From: Agrobacterium vitis
GTDB taxonomy: Bacteria > Pseudomonadota > Alphaproteobacteria > Rhizobiales > Rhizobiaceae
Assembly: GCF_014926405.1 (NCBI RefSeq)
Contig: NZ_JACXXJ020000005.1
Location: 1,183,001 to 1,247,000 of the forward strand
DNA: 64,000 nucleotides
Direction: 5' to 3'
Shown in pieces: positions 39,489 to 48,145 of the stretch. How positions within the stretch are numbered: the stretch's first letter is position 1; each line of letters starts with the position of its first letter. A program made the position numbers and the translations under genes. The notes below the pieces were generated by a model. That model made no database searches. It was not told the origin of the DNA and saw only the letters and a program-made list of their open reading frames with translations.

Positions 39489-41975
39489 GTGCCAACATTT
39501 TCTCCGAGCCTGGAAAAGGCGCTGCATCAGGCACTGACTTTTGCCAATGAGCGCCACCACGAATATGCGACGCTTGAACATTTGCTGATGGCACTGATCG
39601 ATGATGCCGATGCGGCCGCCGTTATGGGCGCCTGCAATGTGAACCTCGATACGCTGCGCAAGACCGTGAGCGATTACGTCGATAATGAGCTGGCCAATCT
39701 GGTGACCGGCTATGATGAGGATTCCAAACCCACCTCCGGCTTCCAGCGAGTGATCCAGCGGGCTGTCATCCATGTCCAGTCTTCCGGTCGGGAAGAAGTG
39801 ACGGGTGCCAATGTTCTGGTGGCGATCTTTGCCGAGCGTGAAAGCCATGCGGCTTACTTCCTGCAAGAACAGGAAATGACCCGCTATGATGCCGTCAACT
39901 ATATTTCCCACGGTATCGGCAAGCGGCCTGGCACGTCTCAACCTCGTCCACCGCGCGGTGTCGAGGAAGAGAGTGAAGCCAGCCAGAAGCCGCCGCGTGA
40001 GCAGGAGGAAGGTCCGGCCAAGAAGCAGCCGGAAGCCCTCAAGGCCTATTGCGTCAACCTCAATGAAAAGGCCAAGACCGGCCGGATCGATCCGCTGATC
40101 GGTCGTCACGACGAGGTCAACCGTACCATTCAGGTCCTGTGCCGCCGCTCAAAAAACAATCCGCTCTATGTCGGCGATCCCGGCGTCGGCAAGACGGCAA
40201 TTGCCGAAGGCCTTGCCAAGCGGATCGTTGAAGGCAAGGTACCGGAAGCACTGGCCGATGCGACGATCTTTTCGCTCGACATGGGCACGCTTTTGGCCGG
40301 TACTCGCTATCGCGGTGATTTCGAGGAACGCTTGAAGCAGGTGGTCAAGGAGCTGGAAGATTATCCGGGTGCCGTGCTGTTCATCGATGAAATTCATACG
40401 GTGATCGGGGCCGGGGCAACCTCCGGCGGGGCGATGGATGCTTCCAACCTGTTGAAGCCTGCCTTGTCGTCTGGCGCGATCCGTTGCATCGGTTCGACCA
40501 CCTATAAGGAATATCGGCAGTTCTTCGAGAAGGATAGGGCGCTGGTGCGCCGGTTCCAGAAGATCGATGTCAACGAGCCGTCGATCGACGATGCCATCGA
40601 GATCATGAAGGGCCTGAAGCCTTATTTCGAGGAATATCACAAGCTGCGTTACACCAACGAGGCGATCAAGACGGCTGTCGAGCTTTCGGCCCGCTATATC
40701 AGCGACCGCAAGCTGCCGGACAAAGCCATCGACGTGATCGATGAGACGGGTGCCGCGCAAATGCTGCTGCCTGCCTCGCGTCGCCGCAAGCTGATCACCG
40801 AGAAGGAAATCGAAGTCACCATCGCGACGATGGCGCGGATTCCGGCCAAGACCGTGTCCAAGGACGATGAGTTGGTTCTTGCCAATCTCGACAAGGAACT
40901 GCGCTCGGTCGTTTACGGTCAGGACGATGCCATCGAAGCGCTATCGACGGCGATCAAGCTGGCCCGGGCAGGGCTGCGTGAACCCAATAAGCCGATTGGC
41001 TCCTACGTCTTCTCCGGTCCGACAGGCGTCGGCAAGACCGAGGTTGCCAAGCAATTGGCTGCGTCGCTTGGCGTGGAAATGCTTCGCTTCGATATGTCTG
41101 AATATATGGAGCGTCACACGGTGTCGCGTCTGCTGGGTGCCCCTCCCGGCTATGTAGGCTTCGATCAGGGTGGCCTGCTGACTGATGGTGTGGATCAGCA
41201 TCCGCATTGCGTCGTGCTGCTGGACGAAATCGAAAAGGCCCATCCTGACATCTACAACATTCTGTTGCAGGTTATGGACCATGGCTCGCTGACCGACCAT
41301 AACGGCAAGAAGATCGACTTCCGCAATGTAATCCTGATCATGACCACCAATGCGGGCGCGTCGGAAATGGCCAAGTCGGCGATCGGCTTTGGCTCTTCCA
41401 AGCGCAGCGGCGAGGATGAAGAGGCGATCAATCGTCTGTTCACCCCGGAATTCCGCAATCGCCTGGATGCGATCATTCCGTTCGCCCCGCTGCCAAGCGA
41501 AGTGATCCACAAGGTCGTGCAGAAGTTTGTCATGCAGCTGGAAGCCCAGCTTTCGGAACGTGGCATCACGTTCGACCTGTCCGAACCCGCTGTCGCCTGG
41601 TTGGCGACGCGTGGCTATGACGAGAAAATGGGCGCCCGGCCGCTTGGCCGCGTCATTCAGGAGCATATCAAGAAGCCATTGGCCAATGAGATCCTGTTTG
41701 GCAAGCTAAAGAAGGGCGGCATCGTCAAGGTCGGTACCGTCACAAAGGATGGTGACGAACAGCTATCCCTGGACTGCGTGGCCGATGTGGCGCCGGTCAA
41801 GCCGAAGAAGGAAGCCGAAATTGCCGCCGTGGTGCCTGACGATGGCGAGGTCATCGCCAAGCCGCGTTCCAAGGCAAAAAAAGTCGCCAAGGCTGAGCCG
41901 GAAGTCGAGGCCTTGAAGGAAACCAAGCCGGTCGCCAAGAAAACCACGGTTCCAAAGGTGCCAAAAAAGAAGTAA
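39489..41975 (+). CDS. clpA: ATP-dependent Clp protease ATP-binding subunit
   Basis: Hexameric unfoldase that feeds proteins to ClpP. The 828 residues contain the N-terminal Clp repeat domain, first AAA module with Walker A GDPGVGKT and Walker B LFIDEIHTVIG, and second module with GPTGVGKTE and VVLLDEIEKAHPDIY. A Lys/Pro/Ala-rich tail of about 70 residues (ending KVPKKK) follows the usual end. Partner ClpP is not in the window. It forms an operon with clpS. Confidence 0.97.
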   Translation: MPTFSPSLEKALHQALTFANERHHEYATLEHLLMALIDDADAAAVMGACNVNLDTLRKTVSDYVDNELANLVTGYDEDSKPTSGFQRVIQRAVIHVQSSGREEVTGANVLVAIFAERESHAAYFLQEQEMTRYDAVNYISHGIGKRPGTSQPRPPRGVEEESEASQKPPREQEEGPAKKQPEALKAYCVNLNEKAKTGRIDPLIGRHDEVNRTIQVLCRRSKNNPLYVGDPGVGKTAIAEGLAKRIVEGKVPEALADATIFSLDMGTLLAGTRYRGDFEERLKQVVKELEDYPGAVLFIDEIHTVIGAGATSGGAMDASNLLKPALSSGAIRCIGSTTYKEYRQFFEKDRALVRRFQKIDVNEPSIDDAIEIMKGLKPYFEEYHKLRYTNEAIKTAVELSARYISDRKLPDKAIDVIDETGAAQMLLPASRRRKLITEKEIEVTIATMARIPAKTVSKDDELVLANLDKELRSVVYGQDDAIEALSTAIKLARAGLREPNKPIGSYVFSGPTGVGKTEVAKQLAASLGVEMLRFDMSEYMERHTVSRLLGAPPGYVGFDQGGLLTDGVDQHPHCVVLLDEIEKAHPDIYNILLQVMDHGSLTDHNGKKIDFRNVILIMTTNAGASEMAKSAIGFGSSKRSGEDEEAINRLFTPEFRNRLDAIIPFAPLPSEVIHKVVQKFVMQLEAQLSERGITFDLSEPAVAWLATRGYDEKMGARPLGRVIQEHIKKPLANEILFGKLKKGGIVKVGTVTKDGDEQLSLDCVADVAPVKPKKEAEIAAVVPDDGEVIAKPRSKAKKVAKAEPEVEALKETKPVAKKTTVPKVPKKK

Positions 41976-42011
41976 TTCTTTTGGAAGAACGGTCAAATTT
42001 TTGACAGCATC

Positions 42012-42036
42012 AATGCCGGGCAGTTTGCCCGGCATT
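42012..42036. terminator. hairpin after clpA
   Basis: AATGCCGGGC and GCCCGGCATT form a perfect 10-bp stem with an AGTTT loop, 37 bases past the clpA stop. GTCATGAG follows, without a U-run, so termination efficiency is uncertain. Confidence 0.6.
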
Positions 42037-42104
42037 GTCATGAGCGGAAGCGCTGATTTTTCAACGCAATGCGCTGTAACGCTTCGACTTTTGCTGGAAA
42101 TCTT

Positions 42105-42881
42105 ATGTCATCTCTCCTCCTTGCCGACCGCAGCCAGTTGCGCTGGTTCTTCACGGGCATGCGCGGCCTTTTCAGCCTGCCGGCGATTATTCTCATGGTA
42201 TCGTTTGTCGGCTTCAGCGCCTTCGCATTGCAAAGCGGCGTCAGCCGTAATGAAGCGATGTTCATGACCGTGATCATCTGGGCCTTGCCTGCCAAGATGA
42301 TCCTGATCGGCATGATGTCGAGTGGCGCCAATCTGCTGGCCTGTTTTCTGGCCGTATCGCTTTCCTCGATCCGGATGATGCCGATGGTCGCCTCGCTGGT
42401 ACCGGAAATGCGCAGCCAACGCACCCCGACCTGGCTCCTGCTGTTTCTGTCGCATTTCGTCGCCATTACCGCTTGGGTCTATGCGATGGGCAATCTGAAG
42501 ACTGTGCCGCGCGAAGGTCGGGTGGCGTTTTTCGCAGGCTTCGGCCTGACTTTGGTGGCGGTCAACACCATTCTGGTCGGTGTGTGCTATGGCCTTGTCT
42601 CCAGCCTGCCGCCGCTCGTCGCCGGTCTGTTGTTTTTCCTCACCCCGGTCTATTTCGTCGCTTCGATCTGGGCGACTGGCAAGCAGCGGGTGGTGAAGAT
42701 CGCCTTTGTGATCGGCATCGTCTCCGGGCCGCTGCTGGCACTGGCGGTCCCAGGTTTCGACATCCTGATCGCAGGCCTGGGTGGTGGCACGATTGCCTAT
42801 CTGATCGACCGGCAAATCCGCCGCCGAAGCCATGAGCCCTCGGATATTCGTCCAGTTGAAAACCTGTCGGAGGAGCTATGA
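42105..42881 (+). CDS. azlC: AzlC family branched-chain amino acid exporter, large subunit
   Basis: A 258-residue multi-spanning membrane protein starting MSSLLLADRS. It has the family core RGLFSLPAIILMVSFVGFSAFALQSG and several hydrophobic segments. AzlC and AzlD form a two-subunit branched-chain amino acid exporter; its ATG-overlapping partner lies directly downstream. No regulator is adjacent. Confidence 0.88.
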   Translation: MSSLLLADRSQLRWFFTGMRGLFSLPAIILMVSFVGFSAFALQSGVSRNEAMFMTVIIWALPAKMILIGMMSSGANLLACFLAVSLSSIRMMPMVASLVPEMRSQRTPTWLLLFLSHFVAITAWVYAMGNLKTVPREGRVAFFAGFGLTLVAVNTILVGVCYGLVSSLPPLVAGLLFFLTPVYFVASIWATGKQRVVKIAFVIGIVSGPLLALAVPGFDILIAGLGGGTIAYLIDRQIRRRSHEPSDIRPVENLSEEL

Positions 42882-43210
42882 TGGCGGAGTTCTGGCCCTA
42901 TCTGGTTATCATCGTCGCAGGCTGGCTGGCGACCGATCTCTGGCGCTGGCTGGGCGTGCTGGCCGGAAACCGCCTTCAGGAAGGGTCCGAGCCGCTCTAT
43001 TGGGTGAGGGCGGTTGCCACGGCCCTGGTCATGGCCGTGACGGCCAAGCTGATTGTCTTTCCGACCGGCACACTCGAACATTCGCCGCTCTGGCTGCGGC
43101 TGGCTGCGACCGGCCTCGGCTTTGCAGCCTTTCTGCTCGCCGGTCAGCGGATCATCGTTGGCGTGGTCGTATCGCTCGGTGTTTTGGCGATAGGTCTGTT
43201 TGTCCTATAA
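42878..43210 (+). CDS. azlD: AzlD family membrane protein
   Basis: A 110-residue protein with about four hydrophobic segments (FWPYLVIIVAGWLATDLWRW, VRAVATALVMAV..., LRLAATGLGFAAFLLA). It overlaps azlC by 4 bases (ATGA), and a second Met at 42881 is also a possible start. It is the small exporter subunit. The 3' end overlaps the convergent HIT gene by 6 bases. Confidence 0.85.
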   Translation: MMAEFWPYLVIIVAGWLATDLWRWLGVLAGNRLQEGSEPLYWVRAVATALVMAVTAKLIVFPTGTLEHSPLWLRLAATGLGFAAFLLAGQRIIVGVVVSLGVLAIGLFVL

Positions 43211-43630
43211 TGCTGCGATAATTTTCGCGGCGTTGGCCTTCAACACGTCGATATTCTCCATGCCGCCCACATGCGGCTTCAACGGTTGCCCATCATGGCG
43301 GGGAATGACGTGGAAATGCAGATGAAACACGGTCTGGCCCGCGGCAGGCTCGTTGAATTGCGCAACATAGACACCGTCGGCATCGAAGGCCTGTTTGACT
43401 GCAACGGCCAATGTCTGCACGACCGGGATGAGTTTTGCCAGCACAGCCGGATCGGCATCCAGCAGATTGCGGGAGCCCTGCTTTGGAATCACCAGGCAAT
43501 GACCCGCCGCCTGCGGCATGACATCCATGAAGGCCAGCGCGTCGTCATCCTCATACAGCTTGATCGAGGGGATGTCGCCCTTGAGGATCTTGGCGAAAAT
43601 ATTGTCTGGATCATAGGCCGAAATGGTCAT
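43205..43630 (-). CDS. HIT family nucleotide hydrolase
   Basis: A 141-residue histidine-triad protein with FHLHFHVIPRH at the active site and the N-terminal Hint-type pattern (NIFAKILKGDIPSIKLYEDDDALAFMDVMPQAAGHCLVIPK). It probably hydrolyses purine nucleoside phosphoramidates or similar AMP conjugates in the cytoplasm. It may be transcribed with the FemAB-like, GDPD and RidA genes upstream. Confidence 0.92.
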   Translation of the reverse strand: MTISAYDPDNIFAKILKGDIPSIKLYEDDDALAFMDVMPQAAGHCLVIPKQGSRNLLDADPAVLAKLIPVVQTLAVAVKQAFDADGVYVAQFNEPAAGQTVFHLHFHVIPRHDGQPLKPHVGGMENIDVLKANAAKIIAAL

Positions 43631-43685
43631 TATCTGTCTCCGTTACCGGGTCTTGTCTATTCTGCTTCTGACCTCTCAATCAAGG

Positions 43686-44894
43686 TCAGCCGTCGATTTC
43701 CTCGCCGTCGCGCGGCTGGCGCTCGCCCTTGCGAAACGGCGTATGTTCGCCGAGATAGGCACCGATGTGCTCCACCTCTTCGCGTTCGCGCTCCAGATAA
43801 TCGGCGATGGCTCGGCGCAGACCCGGATGGGCGATGTAATGGGCGGAATGGGTGGTAACCGGCTGATAGCCACGCGCCAGCTTATGCTCTCCCTGCGCGC
43901 CCGCTTCGACCTTTTTCAGCCCCTTGGCCAAGGCAAAGTCGATGGCCTGATGGTAGCAGACCTCGAAATGCAGGAAAGGGTGATCTTCGCTACAGCCCCA
44001 ATGACGACCGAACAGCGTATCCTCGCCGATGAAATTGATGGCGCCCGCCACATAGCGGCCATCGCGTTTGGCCATCACCAGCAGAATGTCCTCGGCCATG
44101 CGCTCGCCAATCAGCGAGTAGAATTGCCGGGTCAGGTAGGGCTTGCCCCATTTACGGCTACCGGTATCCATATAGAAGGTGAAAAATTGGTCCCACACCG
44201 CTTCCGTCAAGTCGCTGCCTGTCAGCCAATCGATGGTGATACCGTTTTCCAGCGCCGCCCGCCGCTCCTTCTTCAGGGCTTTGCGTTTGCGCGACGCTAG
44301 TGTTTCCAGAAAGGCGTCGTGATCGGCGTAGCCCTGGTTGATGAAGTGGAATTGCTGGTCCAGCCGGTGCAGGAAATCCGCATCCTCGAAATGCTCCAGC
44401 TCGTTTTCCGGCAGAAAGGTCGCATGGGCTGAGGAGACGCCGAGCTTGCGGGATATTTCTGCAAAGCTGGCGGCCAGCGAGGCGCGGGCGCTTTCCGGTT
44501 CAATGCCATCTGCAACCATCAGCCTTGGGCCGGTTGCTGGCGTAAACGGAATTGAGGCCTGCAATTTCGGATAATATTGCCCGCCGGCCCGCTCAAATGC
44601 ATCGGCCCAGCCCTGGTCGAAGACATATTCGCCCCGGCTATGGTTTTTGAGATAACAGGGCATGGCACCAAGCAATTGCCCATCACCATCCTCCATCAGC
44701 AGATGATGGCCGAGCCAGCCGGTTTTGGCTGTGGCCGAGCCTGATTCTTCCAATGCCGAAAGATAGGCCCAGCTGTTGAACGGATTATAGGCTTCGCCCC
44801 CAGATGCCTTGGCGGCACCGGAAAGCCTGTTCCATGCGTGTCTGTCGATCGCCTTGAAAGACTGCTCGACCCGGATGATGACCTCTTGTGTCAT
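43686..44894 (-). CDS. FemAB-like/GNAT-fold acetyltransferase-type protein
   Basis: A 402-residue protein of the FemAB-like (PF04339) kind, with a duplicated GNAT fold. Characteristic stretches include PFNSWAYLSALEESGSA, YFKxxKAxKKERR-type LASRKRKALKKERR, and DTGSRKWGKPYLTRQFY. There is no signal peptide. Members are widespread in proteobacteria without a firm function. It ends 55 bases before the HIT gene and starts 17 bases after GDPD. Confidence 0.8.
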   Translation of the reverse strand: MTQEVIIRVEQSFKAIDRHAWNRLSGAAKASGGEAYNPFNSWAYLSALEESGSATAKTGWLGHHLLMEDGDGQLLGAMPCYLKNHSRGEYVFDQGWADAFERAGGQYYPKLQASIPFTPATGPRLMVADGIEPESARASLAASFAEISRKLGVSSAHATFLPENELEHFEDADFLHRLDQQFHFINQGYADHDAFLETLASRKRKALKKERRAALENGITIDWLTGSDLTEAVWDQFFTFYMDTGSRKWGKPYLTRQFYSLIGERMAEDILLVMAKRDGRYVAGAINFIGEDTLFGRHWGCSEDHPFLHFEVCYHQAIDFALAKGLKKVEAGAQGEHKLARGYQPVTTHSAHYIAHPGLRRAIADYLEREREEVEHIGAYLGEHTPFRKGERQPRDGEEIDG

Positions 44895-44911
44895 GCCACT
44901 CCACTATAAGG

Positions 44912-45637
44912 TTATGATGCCGCGGTCTCGCGCGGGTCAAAGCCTTCAAACGTCATTTGATCGGCATAAGTATAGGTGTGGGCGCGCATGATTTCATCCC
45001 GCACCGTCCAGGTGATCACTGGAATGTTTTTCTGCCGCTGCGCGTCGATGAAGCTGTTGGGCAGATGGGCGACGCAATAGGAGATGAAATCCAGACCGAG
45101 CTGCATGGCCTCGTCATGGGCAAAGAAGTTTTCCGGCTTGGCACCCTCGGCGGTCAGTCCGACCGGGTAGGGGCAATCATTGGCCTTCAACTCTTTCAAA
45201 AGATGATGGTCGAAGCTCATCAGCGCGACTTTGCCCTGGTAGCCGGTGAGGATCTCCAGCACATCTTCGACAAAGCCCTCGTCGTCGCCGAGCCGGCCTT
45301 TCAGCTCGATGATCAACGGCACCTGGCCCTTGACCAGATCAAGCAATTGGCGAAGCGTCGGCACCTTGTCGGCTGTACCGCCAATCGACATCATTTTCAG
45401 TTCCGCCGAGGTACGGGCGCGCACGTCGCCGGTCATGTTGCACAGGCGCTGCATATCGTCGTCGTGAAACACCACCGGTACGCTGTCCGTGGTATATTGC
45501 AGGTCGCATTCGATGGCGAAACCGGCCTCTATGGCGCGGGCGGCGGCCGACAGCGTGTTTTCCCAGACCAGTTTGTTCTGGTCGTGAAAGCCGCGATGGG
45601 CAACCGGCGTGTCCTTGATCCAGCTTGCATCCGTCAC
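44912..45637 (-). CDS. ugpQ: glycerophosphodiester phosphodiesterase, cytoplasmic
   Basis: Hydrolyses deacylated phospholipids to glycerol 3-phosphate and an alcohol. The 241 residues show the GDPD triad: VAHRGFHD (His, Arg), AIECDLQYTTDSVPVVFHDDD (Glu, Asp, His) and LIIELKGR. There is no signal peptide, matching cytoplasmic UgpQ. It overlaps the RidA gene by 4 bases. It is not next to ugp transporter genes, so the symbol reflects the family only. Confidence 0.88.
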   Translation of the reverse strand: MTDASWIKDTPVAHRGFHDQNKLVWENTLSAAARAIEAGFAIECDLQYTTDSVPVVFHDDDMQRLCNMTGDVRARTSAELKMMSIGGTADKVPTLRQLLDLVKGQVPLIIELKGRLGDDEGFVEDVLEILTGYQGKVALMSFDHHLLKELKANDCPYPVGLTAEGAKPENFFAHDEAMQLGLDFISYCVAHLPNSFIDAQRQKNIPVITWTVRDEIMRAHTYTYADQMTFEGFDPRETAAS

Positions 45638-46104
45638 AGGCGGATCTCCAGGATGGCATCGATTTCCACGGCGGCATTCAGGGGCAGGGCGGCCATGCCA
45701 ACGGCAGCGCGGGCATGTTTGCCCGCCTCACCCAGCACCGAGGCAATCAGGTTGGAAGCGCCGTTGATCACCAGATGCTGATCGGTAAAGCCGGGGCCTG
45801 AGGCCACGAAGCCGTTGAGCTTGATGACACGGGCAATGCGGGAAAGGTCGCCGTCCAGTGCCGATTTTGCCTGAGCCAGAATATTGATGGCGCACAGCTC
45901 TGCGGCGCGCTGGGCCGAAGCCAGGTCCACATCGCTGCCGACCAGGCCGCTCACGGCAATTTTGCCGGCTTCCATCGGCAATTGGCCAGAGAGATAAAGC
46001 AGGTTGCCGCTGATGACATAGGGTACATAATTGGCAGCAGGTGCTGCGGCCTGGGGCAGGGTAATGCCAAGGGCGGCAAGGCGGCTGTCGATAGTGTCGG
46101 ACAT
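45634..46104 (-). CDS. RidA family protein
   Basis: Reactive-enamine deaminase fold (YjgF/YER057c/UK114). The 156-residue product from ATG 46104 contains NLLYLSGQLPMEAGKI, AAELCAINILAQAKSALDGDLSRI and the ending AVEIDAILEIRL. It has the catalytic context of a longer RidA subfamily, in which the imine-deaminating Arg is not certain. It is translationally coupled to GDPD (ATGA overlap). Confidence 0.85.
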   Translation of the reverse strand: MSDTIDSRLAALGITLPQAAAPAANYVPYVISGNLLYLSGQLPMEAGKIAVSGLVGSDVDLASAQRAAELCAINILAQAKSALDGDLSRIARVIKLNGFVASGPGFTDQHLVINGASNLIASVLGEAGKHARAAVGMAALPLNAAVEIDAILEIRL

Positions 46105-46228
46105 GATCAAATCCCGGCTAGCATGAAAACGGAAACGTGGTGATAAACTCAGGCAAGTTGCGTAAGCGCCTCGCTTTTGACAACTCAGTTCTTATAGCAT
46201 CAAGCCAGACCGCAACAGGAGAATATGC

Positions 46229-47047
46229 ATGCCGCAGTTGACCTTGGCCCTTGTTATGGCATTGACGGCAAACACCGCGGTGACATCCGTGAAGGTCGAT
46301 CCGCAGGCTGTAGGCGATCTTGCGCCACATCGCGCCACCTATGATATCCAGCTGAAAAAGGCGACAGACCAGTCCGGCGTCGATAATATGAGCGGCCGGA
46401 TGGTCTATGAGTTCAATGGCTCGGCTTGCGATGGCTATTCCACCAGCTTCCGATTCGTCACCAAAATCGAGACTGGCGATCAGGTCAGCGTGACGGACCA
46501 GCAGGTTCGGACTTTTGAGGACATGGCAGCCAGACGATTCGATTTCGAGTCGAAAAGTTTTACCGACGACAAGCTGGACAAGGATGTCAAAGGAGCGGCT
46601 GCGGCGAAAACAGACGGTCTTAGTATCGAGTTGAAGGAACCGCAGAAAAAGGAGCTGGAACTGGCCTCTGCTCGTTTTCCGGCTCAACATATGATCGATA
46701 TGATCGATAAGGCCAGGAAGGGCAATCGCTTCTTCGAGGCTCGTGTGTTTGATGGCACGGAAGACGGCGACAAAAGCTATTTGACCACGACGGTGCTGGG
46801 GACATCGAAAAAGCTGACGGGCGATACCAAGGACCCCCTGTCGGGCCGCACCTATTGGCCGGTCGCCATCGCCTATTATGAGGACAAGTCGGATGGCGAT
46901 CAATTGCCGGTCTATACCCAGTCCTTCGACCTCTATGACAATGGGGTGACGCGGGATCTGACGCTGGATTACGGTGATGTTGTCCTGACAGGCAAGCTTT
47001 CCAAGTTGGAATTGCTGCCACCGACGGCCTGCAAGGCGCAAAAGTAG
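46229..47047 (+). CDS. eipB: EipB family periplasmic envelope integrity protein
   Basis: A 272-residue DUF1849 protein. The N-terminal 19-20 residues form a short signal peptide. The mature part (LAPHRATYDIQLKKATDQSGVDNMSGRMVYEFNGSACDGY) is a beta-spiral in the Brucella protein, where a single disulfide closes it. Cys67 and Cys268 are the only cysteines, as expected. An AGGAG Shine-Dalgarno is placed 8 bases before the ATG. The family protects the alphaproteobacterial cell envelope under stress. Confidence 0.88.
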   Translation: MPQLTLALVMALTANTAVTSVKVDPQAVGDLAPHRATYDIQLKKATDQSGVDNMSGRMVYEFNGSACDGYSTSFRFVTKIETGDQVSVTDQQVRTFEDMAARRFDFESKSFTDDKLDKDVKGAAAAKTDGLSIELKEPQKKELELASARFPAQHMIDMIDKARKGNRFFEARVFDGTEDGDKSYLTTTVLGTSKKLTGDTKDPLSGRTYWPVAIAYYEDKSDGDQLPVYTQSFDLYDNGVTRDLTLDYGDVVLTGKLSKLELLPPTACKAQK

Positions 47048-47072
47048 CAATTGCAGGCTTTTTCTTGGCCCT

Positions 47073-47118
47073 ACAGCGAACCATTGTGCGCCATATATAG
47101 CGCACAATGGTTCGCTGT
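47073..47118. repeat. palindromic repeat element, copy 1
   Basis: Two perfect 19-base arms (ACAGCGAACCATTGTGCGC and its complement) flank an 8-base AT-rich centre, 25 bases after the eipB stop. A related, partly decayed copy lies at 60822-60866. It is REP-like in size and position between genes. Confidence 0.7.
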
Positions 47119-47131
47119 GGCTCTATATGTG

Positions 47132-47179
47132 TTGCATAATTTTCTCTTTAAACCGATTCCGGTCTAAAGAATTATGCAA
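47132..47179. repeat. nested palindrome containing AACCGATTCCG
   Basis: Outer 10-base perfect arms TTGCATAATT and AATTATGCAA (47132-47141, 47170-47179) enclose CTTTA/TAAAG and an inner ACCG-ATTC-CGGT. Only a 4-base TTCT bulge breaks the symmetry. It lies just upstream of the probable rpsB promoter. Confidence 0.6.
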
Positions 47180-47184
47180 TAGTC

Positions 47185-47213
47185 TTGCCTTGGCCGTCAA
47201 ATCGTTCTATGCG
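47185..47213 (+). promoter_or_regulatory. possible rpsB promoter
   Basis: TTGCCT (47185-47190), a 17-base spacer and TATGCG (47208-47213). The -35 is a fair match, the -10 weak. It is the best-spaced pair between the palindromes and the structured leader. Confidence 0.35.
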
Positions 47214-47227
47214 ACCGGCATTCCACA

Positions 47228-47307
47228 CGTGAAGCTTGGGATAGGCCGGGAGACATCCGGTCCGTTCCGCCCGGTGGCGTTTTGAAAAAGACGCTGTTTG
47301 CTTCACG
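47228..47307 (+). promoter_or_regulatory. structured 5' leader of rpsB
   Basis: CGTGAAGC (47228-47235) pairs perfectly with GCTTCACG (47300-47307), closing a domain with two internal hairpins. Hairpin one is GGCCGG (47244-47249) with CCGGTC (47257-47262). Hairpin two is GCGTTTT with AAGACGC (47277-47283, 47288-47294), capped by a GAAA tetraloop. The domain ends 17 bases before the AAAAGGAG site. Gammaproteobacterial rpsB leaders are bound by S2 for autoregulation; that role here is inference. Confidence 0.5.
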
Positions 47308-47336
47308 GGGGTTCAACCGGAAAAGGAGAAAAAGGC

Positions 47337-48104
47337 ATGGCATTGCCTGATTTTAGCATGCGTCAGCTTCTGGAAGCTGGCGTTCACTTCGGCCACCAGA
47401 CACATCGCTGGAACCCGAAGATGAAGCCGTATATCTTCGGCGACCGTAACAACATCCACATCATCGATCTGGCTCAGACCGTACCGATGCTGTCGCGCGC
47501 CCTGCAGGTCGTATCTGACACGGTTGCCCGTGGCGGTCGCGTTCTGTTCGTCGGTACCAAGCGTCAGGCGTCTGACCTGATTGCCGATGCTGCCAAGCGT
47601 TCGGCCCAGTATTATGTCAATTCCCGCTGGCTCGGCGGCATGATGACCAACTGGAAGACCATTTCCAATTCGATCCAGCGCCTGCGCAAGCTCGACGAAA
47701 TCCTGAATTCGGAAGCCCAGGGCTTTACGAAGAAGGAACGTCTGAACCTTGAGCGCGAGCGCGAAAAGCTTGACAAGGCTCTCGGCGGTATCCGCGACAT
47801 GGGCGGCACCCCGGACCTGATGGTGATCGTTGACACCAACAAGGAAAAGATCGCTATCGATGAAGCCAAGCGCCTGGGCATTCCGGTCGTTGCCATCATC
47901 GACTCGAACTGCGATCCGGACCTGATCGATTACCCGATCCCCGGCAATGACGATGCTTCGCGCGCCATCGCTCTTTACTGCGACCTGATCTCGCGCGCTG
48001 CCATCGACGGCATTGCCCGTCAGCAGGGCTCGTCTGGCCGCGATATCGGCGCTTCGGTTGAAGCTCCAATCGAGCCTGCTCTGGAAGGCTCCGCCGAGGC
48101 TTGA
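47337..48104 (+). CDS. rpsB: 30S ribosomal protein S2
   Basis: A 255-residue S2 protein starting at [35 protein letters not shown], the typical N-terminus, after an AAAAGGAG Shine-Dalgarno. It binds S1 and the head of the 30S subunit. The central [20 protein letters not shown] and [37 protein letters not shown] are canonical. It heads the rpsB-tsf-pyrH-frr run. Confidence 0.98.
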   Translation: MALPDFSMRQLLEAGVHFGHQTHRWNPKMKPYIFGDRNNIHIIDLAQTVPMLSRALQVVSDTVARGGRVLFVGTKRQASDLIADAAKRSAQYYVNSRWLGGMMTNWKTISNSIQRLRKLDEILNSEAQGFTKKERLNLEREREKLDKALGGIRDMGGTPDLMVIVDTNKEKIAIDEAKRLGIPVVAIIDSNCDPDLIDYPIPGNDDASRAIALYCDLISRAAIDGIARQQGSSGRDIGASVEAPIEPALEGSAEA

Positions 48105-48145
48105 TGCCTTGACCGGATGAGGGGGGTGTGACCCGCCCTTTGTAA

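Noticed and set aside
47073..47118. Reading palindrome copy 1 as the eipB terminator
   Set aside because: The stem is strong but neither side is followed by a T-run, and a related copy exists elsewhere, so a repeat element explains it better.
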